From Narthecium ossifragum (taxonomy: Eukaryota > Streptophyta > Magnoliopsida > Dioscoreales > Nartheciaceae), in the NCBI GenBank assembly GCA_963920575.1, contig OY986967.1, forward strand, positions 25,845,384 to 25,909,383: a stretch of DNA of 64,000 nucleotides, given 5' to 3'. The stretch's first letter is position 1. Every line of letters begins with the position of its first letter. Both the position numbers and the translations under genes were made by a program. Below are positions 34,538 through 47,368 of this stretch, one piece after another. The notes below the pieces were generated by a model that did not search any database, was not told the origin of the DNA, and saw only the letters and a program-made list of their open reading frames with translations.

Positions 34538-37307
34538 ATGCAGAAGACGGCGCAGGCTTGGTTCACCGGCGGCGACGCCGCGGCAGCGGCAAAGCCTGCG
34601 TCGCAGCCCTCGCTCTTGGCGGACTGGAAGTCGTATGCCACCGCGTCGTCAAGGCCAGGGGAAGACTCCTCTTCCTCGTCTTCCCTCGGCTTTGCCGATC
34701 TTGAGGCTGCCGTCCGCACCGCCAACGACAAGGTCGCCGGCACCTTCAGCGTGTAAGCAGCAAGCACAAATTCTCTCTCTCTCTCTCCTTTTACCAATTT
34801 GGCTCGATTAAGGTCTAGTGTTATTTTGTGTTGAGATCCCTATCTCCCCCTCTCCTATCCCCGTGCTCATGCAAATATTCGTGATCCTTTCGATTTCGAG
34901 GTCATCTTTTGTTCGGTCTCTTTTTAATGCAAAAAGATGTTTGGGAACTTCTGTTTCATGAGTCATCTCTCTCTCATTGTTCTTGTGAAGTGCATAATAA
35001 TGAACAAGACGCGTTCTTGTGCATGCGTGGAAGATGATTTTTCAGTAGAAGGGATATAGATCTATGTAAATCTTGAAACATCAGTTGTTTTCTTTTATTA
35101 TGCGTGTAGATGGGTTCGAGAGAATGGAGAATGTGAATTGATAGGCAATTTCGGTTAAAAAAAGACCTACAGGTTGACTGGCAGATTGGCTAGTTGGGCT
35201 CGAGACATCAGTTGTTTTCTTTTATTATGCGTGTAGATGGGTTCGAGAGAATGGAGAATGTGAATTGATAGGCAATTTCGGTTAAAAAAAGACCTACAGG
35301 TTGACTGGCAGATTGGCTAGTTGGGCTCGAGACGCCCTAAGCTTATCTCGAGCCCTAGTGTACTGAAAGTGCCCAATCGACTTCTTTTAGGCCTGGAATC
35401 GATGCATCTCCGTTTGTAAGCTTTTGTACCCTGAAATACCATAAAACTTATTAGAAATACATTGCTTGAGAGCTAACAAAGTTAAGTTCGAAGGGTGAAT
35501 CGAGTACAAAACTTAAATCATCATTAAGGGAAGCATTTACACGTAGCTATGACTTTAGTTTGGTATGTGTATGTCATTTGATCACCGAAGATAATTTGGT
35601 CTATATTTGGTTGTTTACTGTTACTTGGTTTATATATTAACAGTTTGAACTTAACCTTGTTAGTGTCTTGACACCTAAGAAACATATCATGGACAAGATC
35701 AGAACAAAAAACACATTTGAGCAACGCTCTTTCCTGCTTGATGTTTAGTCTTCTTGGATAGTGAGATTGAAGTTCTTCAGTTTGCTTTTGAAGTTCCATC
35801 CACTGATTTAGCTGTTTGAAAATTCTTAGACATTATTCCTCTGATACTCTCAGGGTTTCAAAAGGTGTGAGGGAACTTCCAGGGAGTTTGCAAAATGCTA
35901 CAAGCATTATTCCTTCAGGGAAGTCTCTCATGTATTTTGGGATACTGCTTGCTAGTGGTGTGTTCTTCATTTTCATTGCCTTCACAATGTTCCTCCCTGT
36001 CATGGTGCTGATGCCACAGAAGTTCGCCATCTGCTTTACCCTTGGCTGCGCCTTTATTATTGGATCCTTCTTTGCTCTTAAAGGTCCTAAGACTCAGCTG
36101 GACCACATGATTTCAAAAGAGGTACTTTGCACTTCTGCAACGTGACTTGTTTTTTTTCCTGAGCAACTGTTTGCAAACAAAAATACCTTTTACGCAACTG
36201 AATTCCTGCGAAATGCTTGAAGAAACATCAACAAAACTGCAACCTATTGTTTTAGAGCATGGCATAGGATAGTTCAGACCAAACTTTATCTTGACGGATA
36301 TGTCATGGAATTAAAATGAATCCCACACTGGAATCTTTTTTGTCTTGAACTTTTCATAGCATAGGATAGTTTTAGAGCACCATCTATGCTGTGGCAGTAC
36401 CCTCCATGTTTATGAATTTTATTTAGTTATTGGTTTTGTGATGGTAGGGGATGATGGTCAGCAACATGGTTCATGAGTTTGTCTAACTCTCTTGCAGAGA
36501 CTTCCGCTCACATTGGGATTTGTTGGCAGTATGACCGGTACCATTTATGTTTCGATGGTGCTTCATAGTTACATTCTCTCTGTTCTCTTCTCTGCCATTC
36601 AGGTATTGACCTTTTTGGCAAATATATCTAGTAGGTTAAACATTATATGCATTTGTATAACCATGATATAGTTCCTATTAGGGGCGAATTAAGGGCTTCC
36701 TCCACATTTTATTGCAAGAATAAAATGTGCTGTTGTTTACTGGTTATATTGTTTAATATGTTCTCTTTCTATGATTGTAAAATCTGTGATTGGTTTGGCA
36801 TGAAAGTGACCATGTTATGATACTCAACCTTGAGCTGTGGACCTGAATCCTCTCTTGCAGGTGACTAAAGTTGAAATTCCTGTAGTAAAAGTCTTAGGGG
36901 TTTTGTGTCAATTCCAGAGGTGTGAGCAGACTGGATATGGGCTAGATCATGTATCAGATTGCAGATATTGTATTGTTTATTGGTCATGGATAGGAAGATT
37001 CTCTAATTCTCAATAGGCTAATATTCTATTGTCGTCAATCCTGTAAGAAGGGTTGAGTTAAGGTCAACCTAGAAGATTTTGAAGCTAAATTGAGACCTAC
37101 TCAACAATTTATATCATGCTTTTAAATAGCTAGAATGTGAAATTTCTTTTATCAAATGATTGTTCTCAGGAGCATTGCACTTGTCTTGCTCTGCAGGTTA
37201 TCGCTCTCTCATACTATTGTGTGTCATACTTCCCTGGAGGATCTAGTGGGATGGCGCTTCTGTCTTCACATCTTCTATCTTCAATAATGAAATGTTTTGG
37301 CAGGTGA
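34538..37307 (+). CDS. SFT2-like vesicle transport protein (Got1/Sft2 family)
   Basis: Four exons: 34538-34752, 35854-36121, 36498-36602, 37197-37307, with GT-AG borders, giving 232 residues. The first ~70 residues are hydrophilic and Ala/Ser-rich (MQKTAQAWFTGG...). They are followed by GVRELPGSLQNAT and four hydrophobic segments: MYFGILLASGVFFIF, KFAICFTLGCAFIIGSFFAL, TLGFVGSMTGTIYVSMVLHS with SVLFSAIQ, and VIALSYYCVSYFPGG. The family-typical LPVMVLMPQKFA and the end KCFGR are present. Sft2 proteins sit in late Golgi membranes and assist fusion of endosome-derived transport vesicles. The translation start is supported by the conserved MQK opening. Intron 1 contains a perfect 127-bp tandem duplication. 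Confidence 0.94.
35078..35331 (+). repeat. Perfect 127-bp tandem duplication in SFT2 intron 1
   Basis: The unit at 35078-35204 (starting ACATCAGTTG, ending GGGCTCGAG) is repeated without a difference I can see at 35205-35331. Identity implies a very recent event or an assembly artefact. Confidence 0.95.
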
Positions 37308-40300
37308 TACGAATCTGTGTGTATAATTTTTTTCCCCTATTCGTAGACAGTCAATATGAATGGCCTATATCATTTTTGTTGTATAACATTTCTGAAGCTG
37401 AAGCTCTGGCTCTATTGAGCTGTTAACCTGTGTTACTTCTGTGACAGCATTTGTTTGGTTGTCTAATACGCTATGCCTCTTTTAAAGAGACTTTCTTAGG
37501 TTGCAAGAGAAATAGTTTCAACCATTATATGCTTCAGTCTATACTCTATACTGGTTTTGGTGCCGTCTGCTTATAGCTGATTACTATCTGCGACTTCGAT
37601 GGTACTAAAATGAGAAAATAGCTAGTCTAATTTGCAGAGCTTTGCATAACCTATATGACTGAAGTTTTTGCAACAAGAACAAGGCAAGTATTAGTCATGA
37701 GATGCGGCAATAATTAAGGCTCAGGCCTGTATCATTGTGGTTATCTTAGCTTCTGGTTCTGGGTTTGCTTGGTTCATGCAACAGTTCCTTTTAAGTGTAC
37801 AGTGTTTATCTTTCTTATCCTTGTTAATCAACTTATTTCTTTCCAATTTTATTTGGGAGCTTTTGAACTAGCGTAAAAGAAAAAAAAAATATAGAAATTT
37901 AGATTCTGAATGTCGAAGGAAGCATTATGAATTTGTGATGCAATATTTATCGAAAGTATTACAATGCAATTTTCATCACTGTATCGCGAGTCTTTGTGAA
38001 TCTAATGGTTAGATGAGCATTATGTGACTAATGACTTGATAATTACCATAATATAGGTAGGTTTATTTCTCCCGTCTCCTAAATTAAATTGTGGGAGGGA
38101 TATGCAAAGTATTAATCGGAATTTTGATTAATTATTAGATTACTGTGCTGGTAATTCACAGGCATGAGGCATGAGGCATGAGGCATGACAACTCCTACAA
38201 TGCCCAATGCCCAATGCCCGGCTCTCCTTTGCTATGACCATCGTGGGCCTAATAGTAGCCCATTGTAGTTGGGCCGCTTGAGCTGAAATTTTTTGTAACG
38301 AACAAGAAACAGCCCTCCAACTTTCAACTTCAGATATACTACAAAAAATTATAGATTATAAGACAAAAATGCGAATCAAGGATTCTTTTAATTACTTCAT
38401 AGTCGGTAATTCTGTATATCTAAGAACGAATCTAAATAAAATTTTAGTAGATTAGATGAACGATAAGCTGCGCCACTTTTGTCGCCGTACTTGGTCATTG
38501 TCACCATCACATTTCACCTAATGGATTGCTTTACTAAAGATGAATCCTTTACGTCTTGATAGAGATAAGCCTGGCATATATATATATATAAACTTGTAAA
38601 CAAATGAGTTAGTGATGTTTTAGTACCCCACACTCACATCCATCATGTATTTATAGTGCCAAATCACAGAGAATACTCTTTGATGTTTGCATTTGTAAGA
38701 CACAATCCTGAATCTAGGGAGTAGGGGATTTCGACTGCCATGAGTTTAGTGCATGGGGGACAATGAATTGACCTCAAAGGAGATAAGTAGGCAATCCTTA
38801 GTATTTTAATGAAGAAAACATCACAATGAAAAAGGCTAATTTTGACATGAAAAGCTTTGGGGAACCCAAAACTAGTAAAGGAAGGGCAGAGATATAGATG
38901 GGTCCCTAGTAAGATATAAAGTGGAAGGCAATTGGAATTGAAGAAAGGAAAGCCATAGGAGGACTGTCTTGATACAGCCATACATGCCAAAAGCCTTGGA
39001 CTTGGAGCCAAAATGAAACAGATTCAAGTGAAGCAGTAATTTGCTTACTTTTTTAAAAGACTTCTTTTAGGTTACAAGAGCAAATCAAGATTTACTTTCA
39101 TATTAGAGTTTTCATATTAAAGAACATGGATAATGCTTAAATGAAGAGCTTAATGACACAACTAATCCACCTGCTAAGCTTGCAGACACCGCGATCATTG
39201 TTGTCGGATTCATTACTTGTTCTTATATTTGTCTTAAGATAGAAACAGGAATTTTATATTTAGATTAGCAAACAAATAGTACTATAGCATGTAAATGATT
39301 CTTGTAGTATATGATAACAAGGACATTTATCACAATATAATAGAGTCTTAATGGTAAAAAAAAATATAGTTAGATGGAGACATAATCTTAGCTTTTGCAA
39401 TTATTAGGAGGATCACGAAGTAATGTGACTTTGGGTTAGAACTCAACTAAGAAGTTGTTGAAATATTAGAAATGGTTGGAGTGGATATCTCTTCTTTTTT
39501 CCTGCTTTTTTAGTTGGTTGAACCCTAAGAGCTTTCAGAGCACATCCAAATTATCACTCACTTCCTTAATTTGAAGTTTCAAAAAGATGGTTAGACTGAA
39601 AGCCCATTAGCCACTTTAAAGGCATCCTAAAACCAGCCCATTAGATGGCGATCATATCGAATAATTGTGTCATTGCAGACATAATGGTCCACCTGTTACA
39701 TCATATGCATGAATTAAGGATCAATGAGATAAATTTCTCACTTTCACACATGATATAACTTTCTTTATTTATGTAGCAGTCACATCTCTTTTCACTACTC
39801 ATTAGTCTATTTCGAAAAACTTTGAATTATAAGAAGTTAATCTAGTCTCCTCTTCTAACATTCTTAGTTTTGAAAGTTCTGCAACTATTCTATTGTGGTT
39901 GTTATTTGAGTGCTCAGTTTAAACTAACCATAGGTCCTTAGCCTGCATGTTTGAAGTTTAGATTGTCTCAATCTATGGATTTATTGAACATCAGCAAAGT
40001 ATTGAACATCTTTATCACAATTCAAATGCCAAATTAGGTCCTTCTCAACTTATTTTTGCACTTATCATCCTATATTTCATCTAATTTCAATATATATATA
40101 ATCTTTTAAATTTATTGAAAAAACTACACAGATTTGTTGGATAAAAAATGGCTAGGTGGAAATATATAATAAATCAAGGAAGAGGAGGAGAAATGGAGGT
40201 TATAAGATCTGGAAGAACATGCATGAAGCCCAAGTGAGGTACAAAGTATAGTAATATGTAAACCAGCAAACATTTAAATGTATTGAAAAAACTACACAAA

Positions 40301-42862
40301 TTTGTTGGATAAAAAATGGCTAGGTGGAAATATATAATAAAACAAGGAAGAGGAGGAGAAATGGAGGTTATAAGATCTGGAAGAACATGCATGAAGCCCA
40401 AGTGAGGTACAAAGAATGTGTTTACAAAAGTATAGTAATATGTAAACTAGCAAACATTTCTCTTCTACTCCCCCATTCATGTGCTTCTTGGTGTGTTCCT
40501 ACCTTATTCCCTTCCCTTAACTATTGGATCCCTCTTTATTCCCATGATGCTTCCACCCTCATTAGACTAAAACCCCCATGTGTGACACCTATATTTGTCT
40601 CCCTAATTGTCCACTATCACCCATGTGAAACCATTTGCCTTGTTATCCTTAGGTCTCTAATCAACCAACTATGAAAGAATTTGGCCAAATTTTTATACAG
40701 TTGGTGGCCCTTACTCCTTACTTTACATAGTTGTGACAAATGATCATAAAAAAGTGGCCTCCCCTTCATGAAATTGTTAAAAGCTTCATGTATTTGTTAT
40801 TTGTTATTTTGTTTTTGCCTTTAAAAGGTTCCCAAATAAATGCATGAAGAGGGTAAAGACTAAGATTTTTTTTTTCTTTTCAGGTTTAATTTGTTCTTGC
40901 TTTACAGACTATCGGTAAAACAAAAATTTGCATATCAAATCAACTTTATTTTCAATTTCACAATTTAGGGTCGTTTAGTATTTTCATTACAAAAAAGGGC
41001 CATTCACATATAAAATTCTCAGTAATAAGTAGGGAATTCTGACTTATAAAAGTAAGGATTCCTGATCAAAATAGACTGTTTTGTAACAAAAACACAAAAC
41101 AGGACTAGCTTGTAAAATAAAAAATGAAGTGGATATGATGATACAAATTTTTTGTAGATAAAATGGTGATTTATCAATGAATGAAATTTTTGCCTCCTTC
41201 GTCATATAGTTTAAAAGCAATTGTTAGGTTGCAGAAAAGAAATCGTACAAATAACGAAGCAAATTGTAAGTTCTTCATCCTTTCCAGTTTAATTTGTTCT
41301 TTTCAAGCATGAGCAAAGTCGACAAATCTAGAAAGATTAGTTTTATGTCAATGGCTCTTGAAAGCCAGAAATTTTAGTGAAACACAACAGCTATAGCTTT
41401 AATTTTTTTTTTTTGGGTCCATGGCCCTCACCTTTGTCACCTCTTTTGAGGTTGTGCATGGGGCAAGCTCATTAACTTAATTTTTCCACAGTGGTTGGAG
41501 AGACAACCCCACGAGGGGTCTACCTGTCTCAAATGCCCACAGTATAGTTGTTAAGCAAGAGCTTTACCACATAATTTTTTCATGGAGGTTTTGACAAATG
41601 AGAAGAGGATTAAGGATTAGAATAGAGTGAAGGCACCCATGTTATCTTTGTTGTCCCTTCCACTCAAAGCCATGTTCATGGTTCTCTCTGTATTTTAGTT
41701 TTTTTTAGCCTACTTTGCAGCCATTGCCAACCTGACCTCATGACCTTGGATGGGTATTTTTGCTTAGATTAACACTAACCCTTCTTCTCCATCCTTTGCT
41801 TGCATGTGCTCTACTTCATAGATTCCTCACTTGATGCCATTGCTAATCTTTTTTTTTGTGCTATTAACATGGATGGGTACATCTCCATCACTGTGCCTTA
41901 AGTTGGACATATTAGAGGTTTTTTTGAGTAGTTTAGTTCTATGTCCAGTGTTATTCCTTTCTTTGCAGTAGAAGAAGAAACAGGGGAATAATAAGTTAGA
42001 TGATGGTGTTTTATCTACAGTGGAAAGTACTCCGTCTCACTGTTGTAGAAGCTGGTTTCACTTCCATAAACTGAGTTGTGTCTGGGGAGTGCTTAAGAGC
42101 CAAAAAGACAGACATTTTTTAAAACAAAATTCTTGGGGGAAAAGTTATTTAAAAATCATCATAATTCTTAGGAATTTTTCTTCACGATTCTCATAATTTT
42201 TTTTTAAAATGAAAGAGATAATTTCACAATTCTTAGAAAAAAGCTTAAAAGATTATCATAACAAGTGTAAAATCCCAGGAGTTTAAGTTGATGTACTTAT
42301 TTGAATTTTATATTAAGAAGAAGTAATCTGAAAAGGGGGAAGGATCAAAGAATTCATAGATGTATGTGAGCATGCTAAAAAACAACTTACTGATCAGATG
42401 ATAATTACCAGACCAAAACTGAGGATGTTGCAGATAAAAGTACAATGCACACAGAGTAAGAAGAAGAAGAAACCATTAGAAGAGAAGAATTAGAGCAGTC
42501 ATTCATTCACTGAAACATGTTCCCCCTCTTTTTTTGAAGTACAAATCACAGAGCATCCCAATGTCAACTTAAAAAACAACCATATTTAACCCCAAAAACC
42601 TCATCTTCCTCTCAGTTTCTCTCACTAGTTAAACTAATCCATCCCTCTCTAATCTTTTTTTTTCTTTCTCAAACAGTATCTCTCCACTACTTCATTCATA
42701 GGTAACATCCAAACCTAATCCTATAAACTAAACAGAAGCTAACCTGTTCTTTGGATCCAGATCTCCAAACTTTTCCAGTATAAACAATACATGGGGTTCC
42801 CCCCTCAACAATCCCAACACTGATCAAGCCATCTCCTCCTCTCATCATCCTCACCATCCACA
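37308..42862. other. Gene-poor interval upstream of the receptor kinase
   Basis: About 5.5 kb of AT-rich DNA with no supported gene. It contains short tandem repeats near 38161-38218 (GGCATGA units and GCCCAAT units), a tandem duplication at 40109-40460, and several poly-T runs. The last ~250 bp are CT-rich (42595-42680), as often seen in plant promoters and leaders, and probably belong to the kinase gene. Confidence 0.5.
40109..40460 (+). repeat. Tandem duplication of ~168 bp
   Basis: The block from about 40109 (AAATTTATTGAAAAAACTAC) repeats from about 40277, offset 168 bp, with a few substitutions. Near the end of the second copy there is a 14-bp extra segment (AATGTGTTTACAAA). No coding role is apparent. 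Confidence 0.9.
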
Positions 42863-45800
42863 ATGCCTTGTTCATACTCTATACTGCTTGCTTTCACCAT
42901 AATTTCTATCTTCTTCTTCCTATGTTGCACCTCCATTGATGAGCAGGGTAAAGCCCTGCTATCATGGAAGGAGACACTCAATGCATCCAGGGATGTGCTT
43001 GTTTCTTGGAATTCTGCAGACCCAAATCCATGCATGTGGAATGGCGTCGAATGCGACGCCGCCGGCGATGTCACCGGGCTGAGATTGAAGTCTGTGGACC
43101 TTAACGGCCCCTTGCCTTCAAATTTCCAGGCTCTGAAATCATTGAGAACGCTTGTTCTTTCCTCAACGAACATCACCGGAGCGATCCCCAAGGCTTTCGG
43201 GGATTACCGGCAGCTCAGTTTCCTCGACTTGAGCAAGAATCAAATCTCCAGCGAGATTCCGGCGGAGCTGTGCAGTCTCGGGAAGCTGGAGTCACTTGCC
43301 CTGAATTCCAATTCTCTGCAAGGAGCCATCCCTTATGATATCGGAAATCTCTCCGGCCTCACTCAGCTGACTCTTTTCGATAACGAGCTCAGCGGCGAGA
43401 TACCGCCGACCATCGGGAAGTTGCAGAAGCTGCAGGTGTTTCGGGTCGGCGGCAACCAGGATATCAAAGGCCAGTTGCCGCCGGAGATTGGAAACTGCAG
43501 CAACTTGACCATCTTGGGCCTGGCGGAGACTGGCATCTCCGGCGGCCTCCCGTCTTCCATCGGCTCATTGAAGAAGATACAAACCATTGCCATCTACACC
43601 GCGCTCCTCTCCGGACCGATCCCGGAAGAGATCGGAAACTGCACTGAGTTGACTAGCTTGTATCTCTATCAGAATGCTCTCTCCGGTCCGATACCGCCGG
43701 CGCTCGGACAGCTGAAGAAGCTTCAGACACTGCTCCTATGGCAGAACAGGTTGGTTGGTTCCATCCCATGGCAGCTTGGAAGCTGCACCGAGCTCGTGCT
43801 CGTCGACTTCTCGCTTAATCTCTTGTCCGGCCCCATACCGAAGAGCATCGGAAACCTCGCAAACATGGAGCAGCTGCAGTTGAGTACTAATCAGCTGACG
43901 GGTTCTATACCGCCGGAGATCTCCAACTGCACCTCCCTCACCGACCTCGAAGTCGACAACAATGCCCTCTCCGGCGAGATACAGATCGACTTTGGTAGGC
44001 TGCCGAACCTCACCTTGTTCTATGCATGGCAGAACAGGCTCACCGGCGGCATTCCGGCGAACCTAGCCGATTGCCAGAATCTCCAGTCCGTTGATTTGTC
44101 TTACAACAATCTCACCGGGCCGATCCCGAGGCAGTTCTTCGGCCTGCAGAACCTCACCAAATTGCTGCTTTTGTCGAACGAGTTGTCGGGTTTCATTCCG
44201 CCGGACATCGGAAACTGTACGAACTTGTTCCGGTTTCGCCTGAATGGCAACCGGTTAGCCGGTGTCATTCCGGCGGAGATCGGCAACCTCAAGAAGCTGA
44301 ATTTTCTTGATATGAGCAATAACCTGCTCGCTGGTTCGATACCGCCGGCGATATCGGGCTGTGTGAGTCTTGAATTCCTCGATCTCCATTCAAATGCTCT
44401 AAGCGGCAGCCTGCCGGAATCCTTGCCCAGGAGCCTACAACTGGTGGATGTATCCAATAACATGATAACCGGCCCGCTGGGTTCCGGCATCGGCTCGTTA
44501 TCGGAGCTGACGAAGCTTGTCCTCGGCCGGAATAGGTTAAATGGCGCAATTCCCACCGAGCTTAGCGCCTGCAGCAAATTGCAGCTGTTGGATTTAGGCG
44601 ACAACGCCTTCTCCGGCGAGATACCGGTTGAGCTTGGCATGCTTCCGTCGCTCGAGATCTCACTCAATCTCAGCTGCAACCAGCTGACGGGGGCAATCCC
44701 CGCGCAATTCTCCGGCCTCGGAAAGCTCGGGAACCTCGACATCTCGTATAATCAGCTCACCGGAAACCTCGACGCCCTCGCAGGCCTCCAAAATCTCGTG
44801 TCCCTCAACATCTCCTTCAACGCCTTCTCTGGTGAGCTTCCTGACACCTCCTTCTTCCGCAAGCTCCCCCTCAGTGACCTCGCCGGAAATCATGGCTTGT
44901 TCATCGCCGGTGGGAATGGCTCCGCCGGCAATGACTCGGAAAACCGATCCACCATGTCGGCCCTGAAACTCGCCATGTCCGTGCTCGTCAGTGTCAGCGC
45001 CGTGCTACTTCTGACGGCCATCTACATGCTCGTGCGCTTGCATGCCCGGCGATCCCACGGGCACGCTGAGGACACCATCTGGGATGTGACGCTGTACCAT
45101 AAGCTCGATTTCTCCGTCGACGAAGTTGTCCGGAGCCTAAGCTCGGCCAACGTCATCGGCACCGGAAGCTCCGGTGTCGTCTACAAAGTCGGCATCCCAA
45201 ACGGCGACACCCTCGCCGTAAAGAAGATGTGGTCCACCGACGAGGTGGGAGCATTCCGCAACGAGATCGCAGCGTTAGGCTCGATCCGGCACCGGAACAT
45301 CGTCCGGCTGCTCGGCTGGGGAGCCAACCGGAGCACCCGGCTCTTGTTCTACAACTACCTCCCCAACGGCAGCCTGAGCTCATTCCTCCACCGGGGCGGC
45401 AAGGTCGCCGCCGAGTGGGAGCCGAGGTACCACGTCGCGCTCGGCGTCGCCCACGCCATCGCCTACCTCCACCACGACTGCGTCCCCGCCATCCTGCATG
45501 GCGACGTCAAGGCCATGAACGTCCTCTTGGGGCCAAATTTTGAACCATATTTGGCGGACTTTGGCCTCGCCCGAGTACTAACTCGTGACCATGTCTGCAA
45601 GCTGGACCCTAATAAGGCTCCTCACATTGCTGGCTCTTATGGTTACATAGCTCCAGGTATATATCTTACATATTAGTTCTAAAGATCTGAATTTTTCGAC
45701 TATATATATGTTACAATATCTAATTCTTGATTGAATTTATTGTTTCCAGAGTATGCTTCGATGCAAAGGATAACAGAGAAGAGTGATGTTTATAGCTATG

Positions 45801-46195
45801 GAGTTGTTCTGCTTGAGATCCTCACAGGAAGGCATCCACTGGATCCTACGCTGCCGGGCGGCGCGCACTTGGTGCAGTGGGTGCGCGAACACCTGCAGCG
45901 CAAGGGAGACCCGGCGGAGCTGCTCGACTCGAGGCTCAGAGGCCGGCCGGACTCTCAGGTACAAGAGATGCTCGAGGTGATCGCCGTGTCGTTGCTCTGC
46001 CTTAGTGCCCGGGCCGACGACCGGCCTGCCATGAAGGATGTGGTCGCGTTGCTCAAGGAGATCCGGCGGCCGGTGATCGACGAAACCAAGGAGTCGATGG
46101 CCACCAGCGTCAACAGCGCGTCGTCGCCCGCGCGTAGCATGGCGTTGCCGGGGTCTTCGAATTGCTCCTTCGCCATGTCTGATTATTCCACATAA
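42863..46195 (+). CDS. LRR receptor-like kinase, RGI/RGFR type (LRR-XI)
   Basis: Two exons, 42863-45656 and 45750-46195 (GT-AG), give 1079 residues. There is a hydrophobic signal peptide (1-24), an LRR N-terminal cap with paired cysteines (DPNPCMWNGVEC, ~52-63), about two dozen plant-type LxGxIP repeats (~70-665), a membrane span (~701-724) and a kinase domain (~760-1045). Kinase landmarks are the glycine loop GTGSSGVVYKVG, Lys787 in AVKK, catalytic Asp881 and DFG at 899-901. The catalytic loop reads HGD, not HRD, so it is a non-RD kinase. RVGG at 194-197 matches the RxGG motif known to bind the C-terminus of RGF peptides in RGFR/RGI receptors. Overall order and sequence are close to Arabidopsis At4g26540/At5g56040 as I recall them. 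The single intron sits in the activation loop near APE. Plasma-membrane peptide perception is the likely role. The exon is strongly GC-rich. Confidence 0.93.
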
Positions 46196-47368
46196 AGGAG
46201 GAATGATCAAAATCTTTCAGTTGCAGGCAAAATTTTGAGTATTGCCTGGATCTTGCTAGCCCCCCCTGCCTGCAGTGAATATAGAGGCCGTAATGTAACT
46301 AGTTGTCTTCCTTGTTCTTTGTATATCTTAGTAAGTATTGTGTTAATGTATCACTATTTGTAGATCTTGATCAACCTATTCAATCAATCAATATATTGAT
46401 GAAATGTTTGCAATTGTCTCATGGAATTCAGATATGAGAGAGGGTGTAGTAGTGAAGAAGATAAGTTAAGTTTATTTTTTTTGATAAGTTAAGTTGATGC
46501 AATGATTGTGGGAGACTGGATTGTAAACTGTTATATATTCAAGTGTGACACTATTGTTGGGGTCCTTCTTTCCAGCAAGGCTCTCACATGGGCTCATGCA
46601 GCAGGCACCACCCTGCTCACATGGCAGAGACAGAGACTTCACAGCAAAGAATGTGGAGGGGATTGGGAATTTTGGGATTCCTTCAAATGGAAAATAGATA
46701 GGCTATGCCCATGGCTACATTTGGAGAGTCATTGAACTAAAGATCTATGCTTCCTGTCACATCCTTCAGTGTAGAATGAGAGAATAGTAGATGCTGATCC
46801 ATGTCTTATTGGACCAAAAAGAGGATTTTTAGCAGGAAAAAAGGTGCTACAAAAATAATATTGACTGTGCCGACGCACCCCGGGGAATTGTTCATCCTGA
46901 AAATGTGTTACATATTAAATTTATCCTACAATTTTAACAAGATCGAGATCAGTCCCTCCTGAACATATGGGTGTTGTTTCAAATATACGATTGCGTTCGA
47001 TTCTTAGTCATGACTAAAAAGTTATCAAAATGGTTGAAGGCATTAAGACCAAGGTATATGTATGTATGTAGATTCAATCTTGTGTAGCCGTTTTTATTAA
47101 TGTTCAAGAATATTTAAGATATATTCATAAGTTTTAGTCACGAAAAAAACTAATAATCGGACGTAATATATAACTACTAAATCAAGATGAATAGGATATT
47201 GTCAGAAGGTAGGGTGGAAATATGATATTTAGCATATTTGTGAGAATCAAATGTGCTGATTTTAAAATATACTTTAGGTGATTGAATCCATCCTTTTCTT
47301 TTATCAACTTTAAGCTTTTGGAAACAATGGCCGACTTAAAGCTTCTGAAGGTGACAAGACAAAGAGAC
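46196..47368. other. Intergenic region downstream of the kinase
   Basis: The 3' UTR of the kinase is followed by AT-rich DNA. No gene is supported. It ends at the LINE target site (AAGACAAAGAGAC, 47356-47368). Confidence 0.4.

Noticed and set aside
38664..39011. 115-codon minus-strand frame with Met start
   Set aside because: No recognisable domain, no flanking exons with splice sites, AT-rich surroundings; not supported as a gene.
42805..45543. Several open frames antisense to or shifted within the receptor kinase
   Set aside because: Shadows of the GC-rich, repetitive LRR coding exon.
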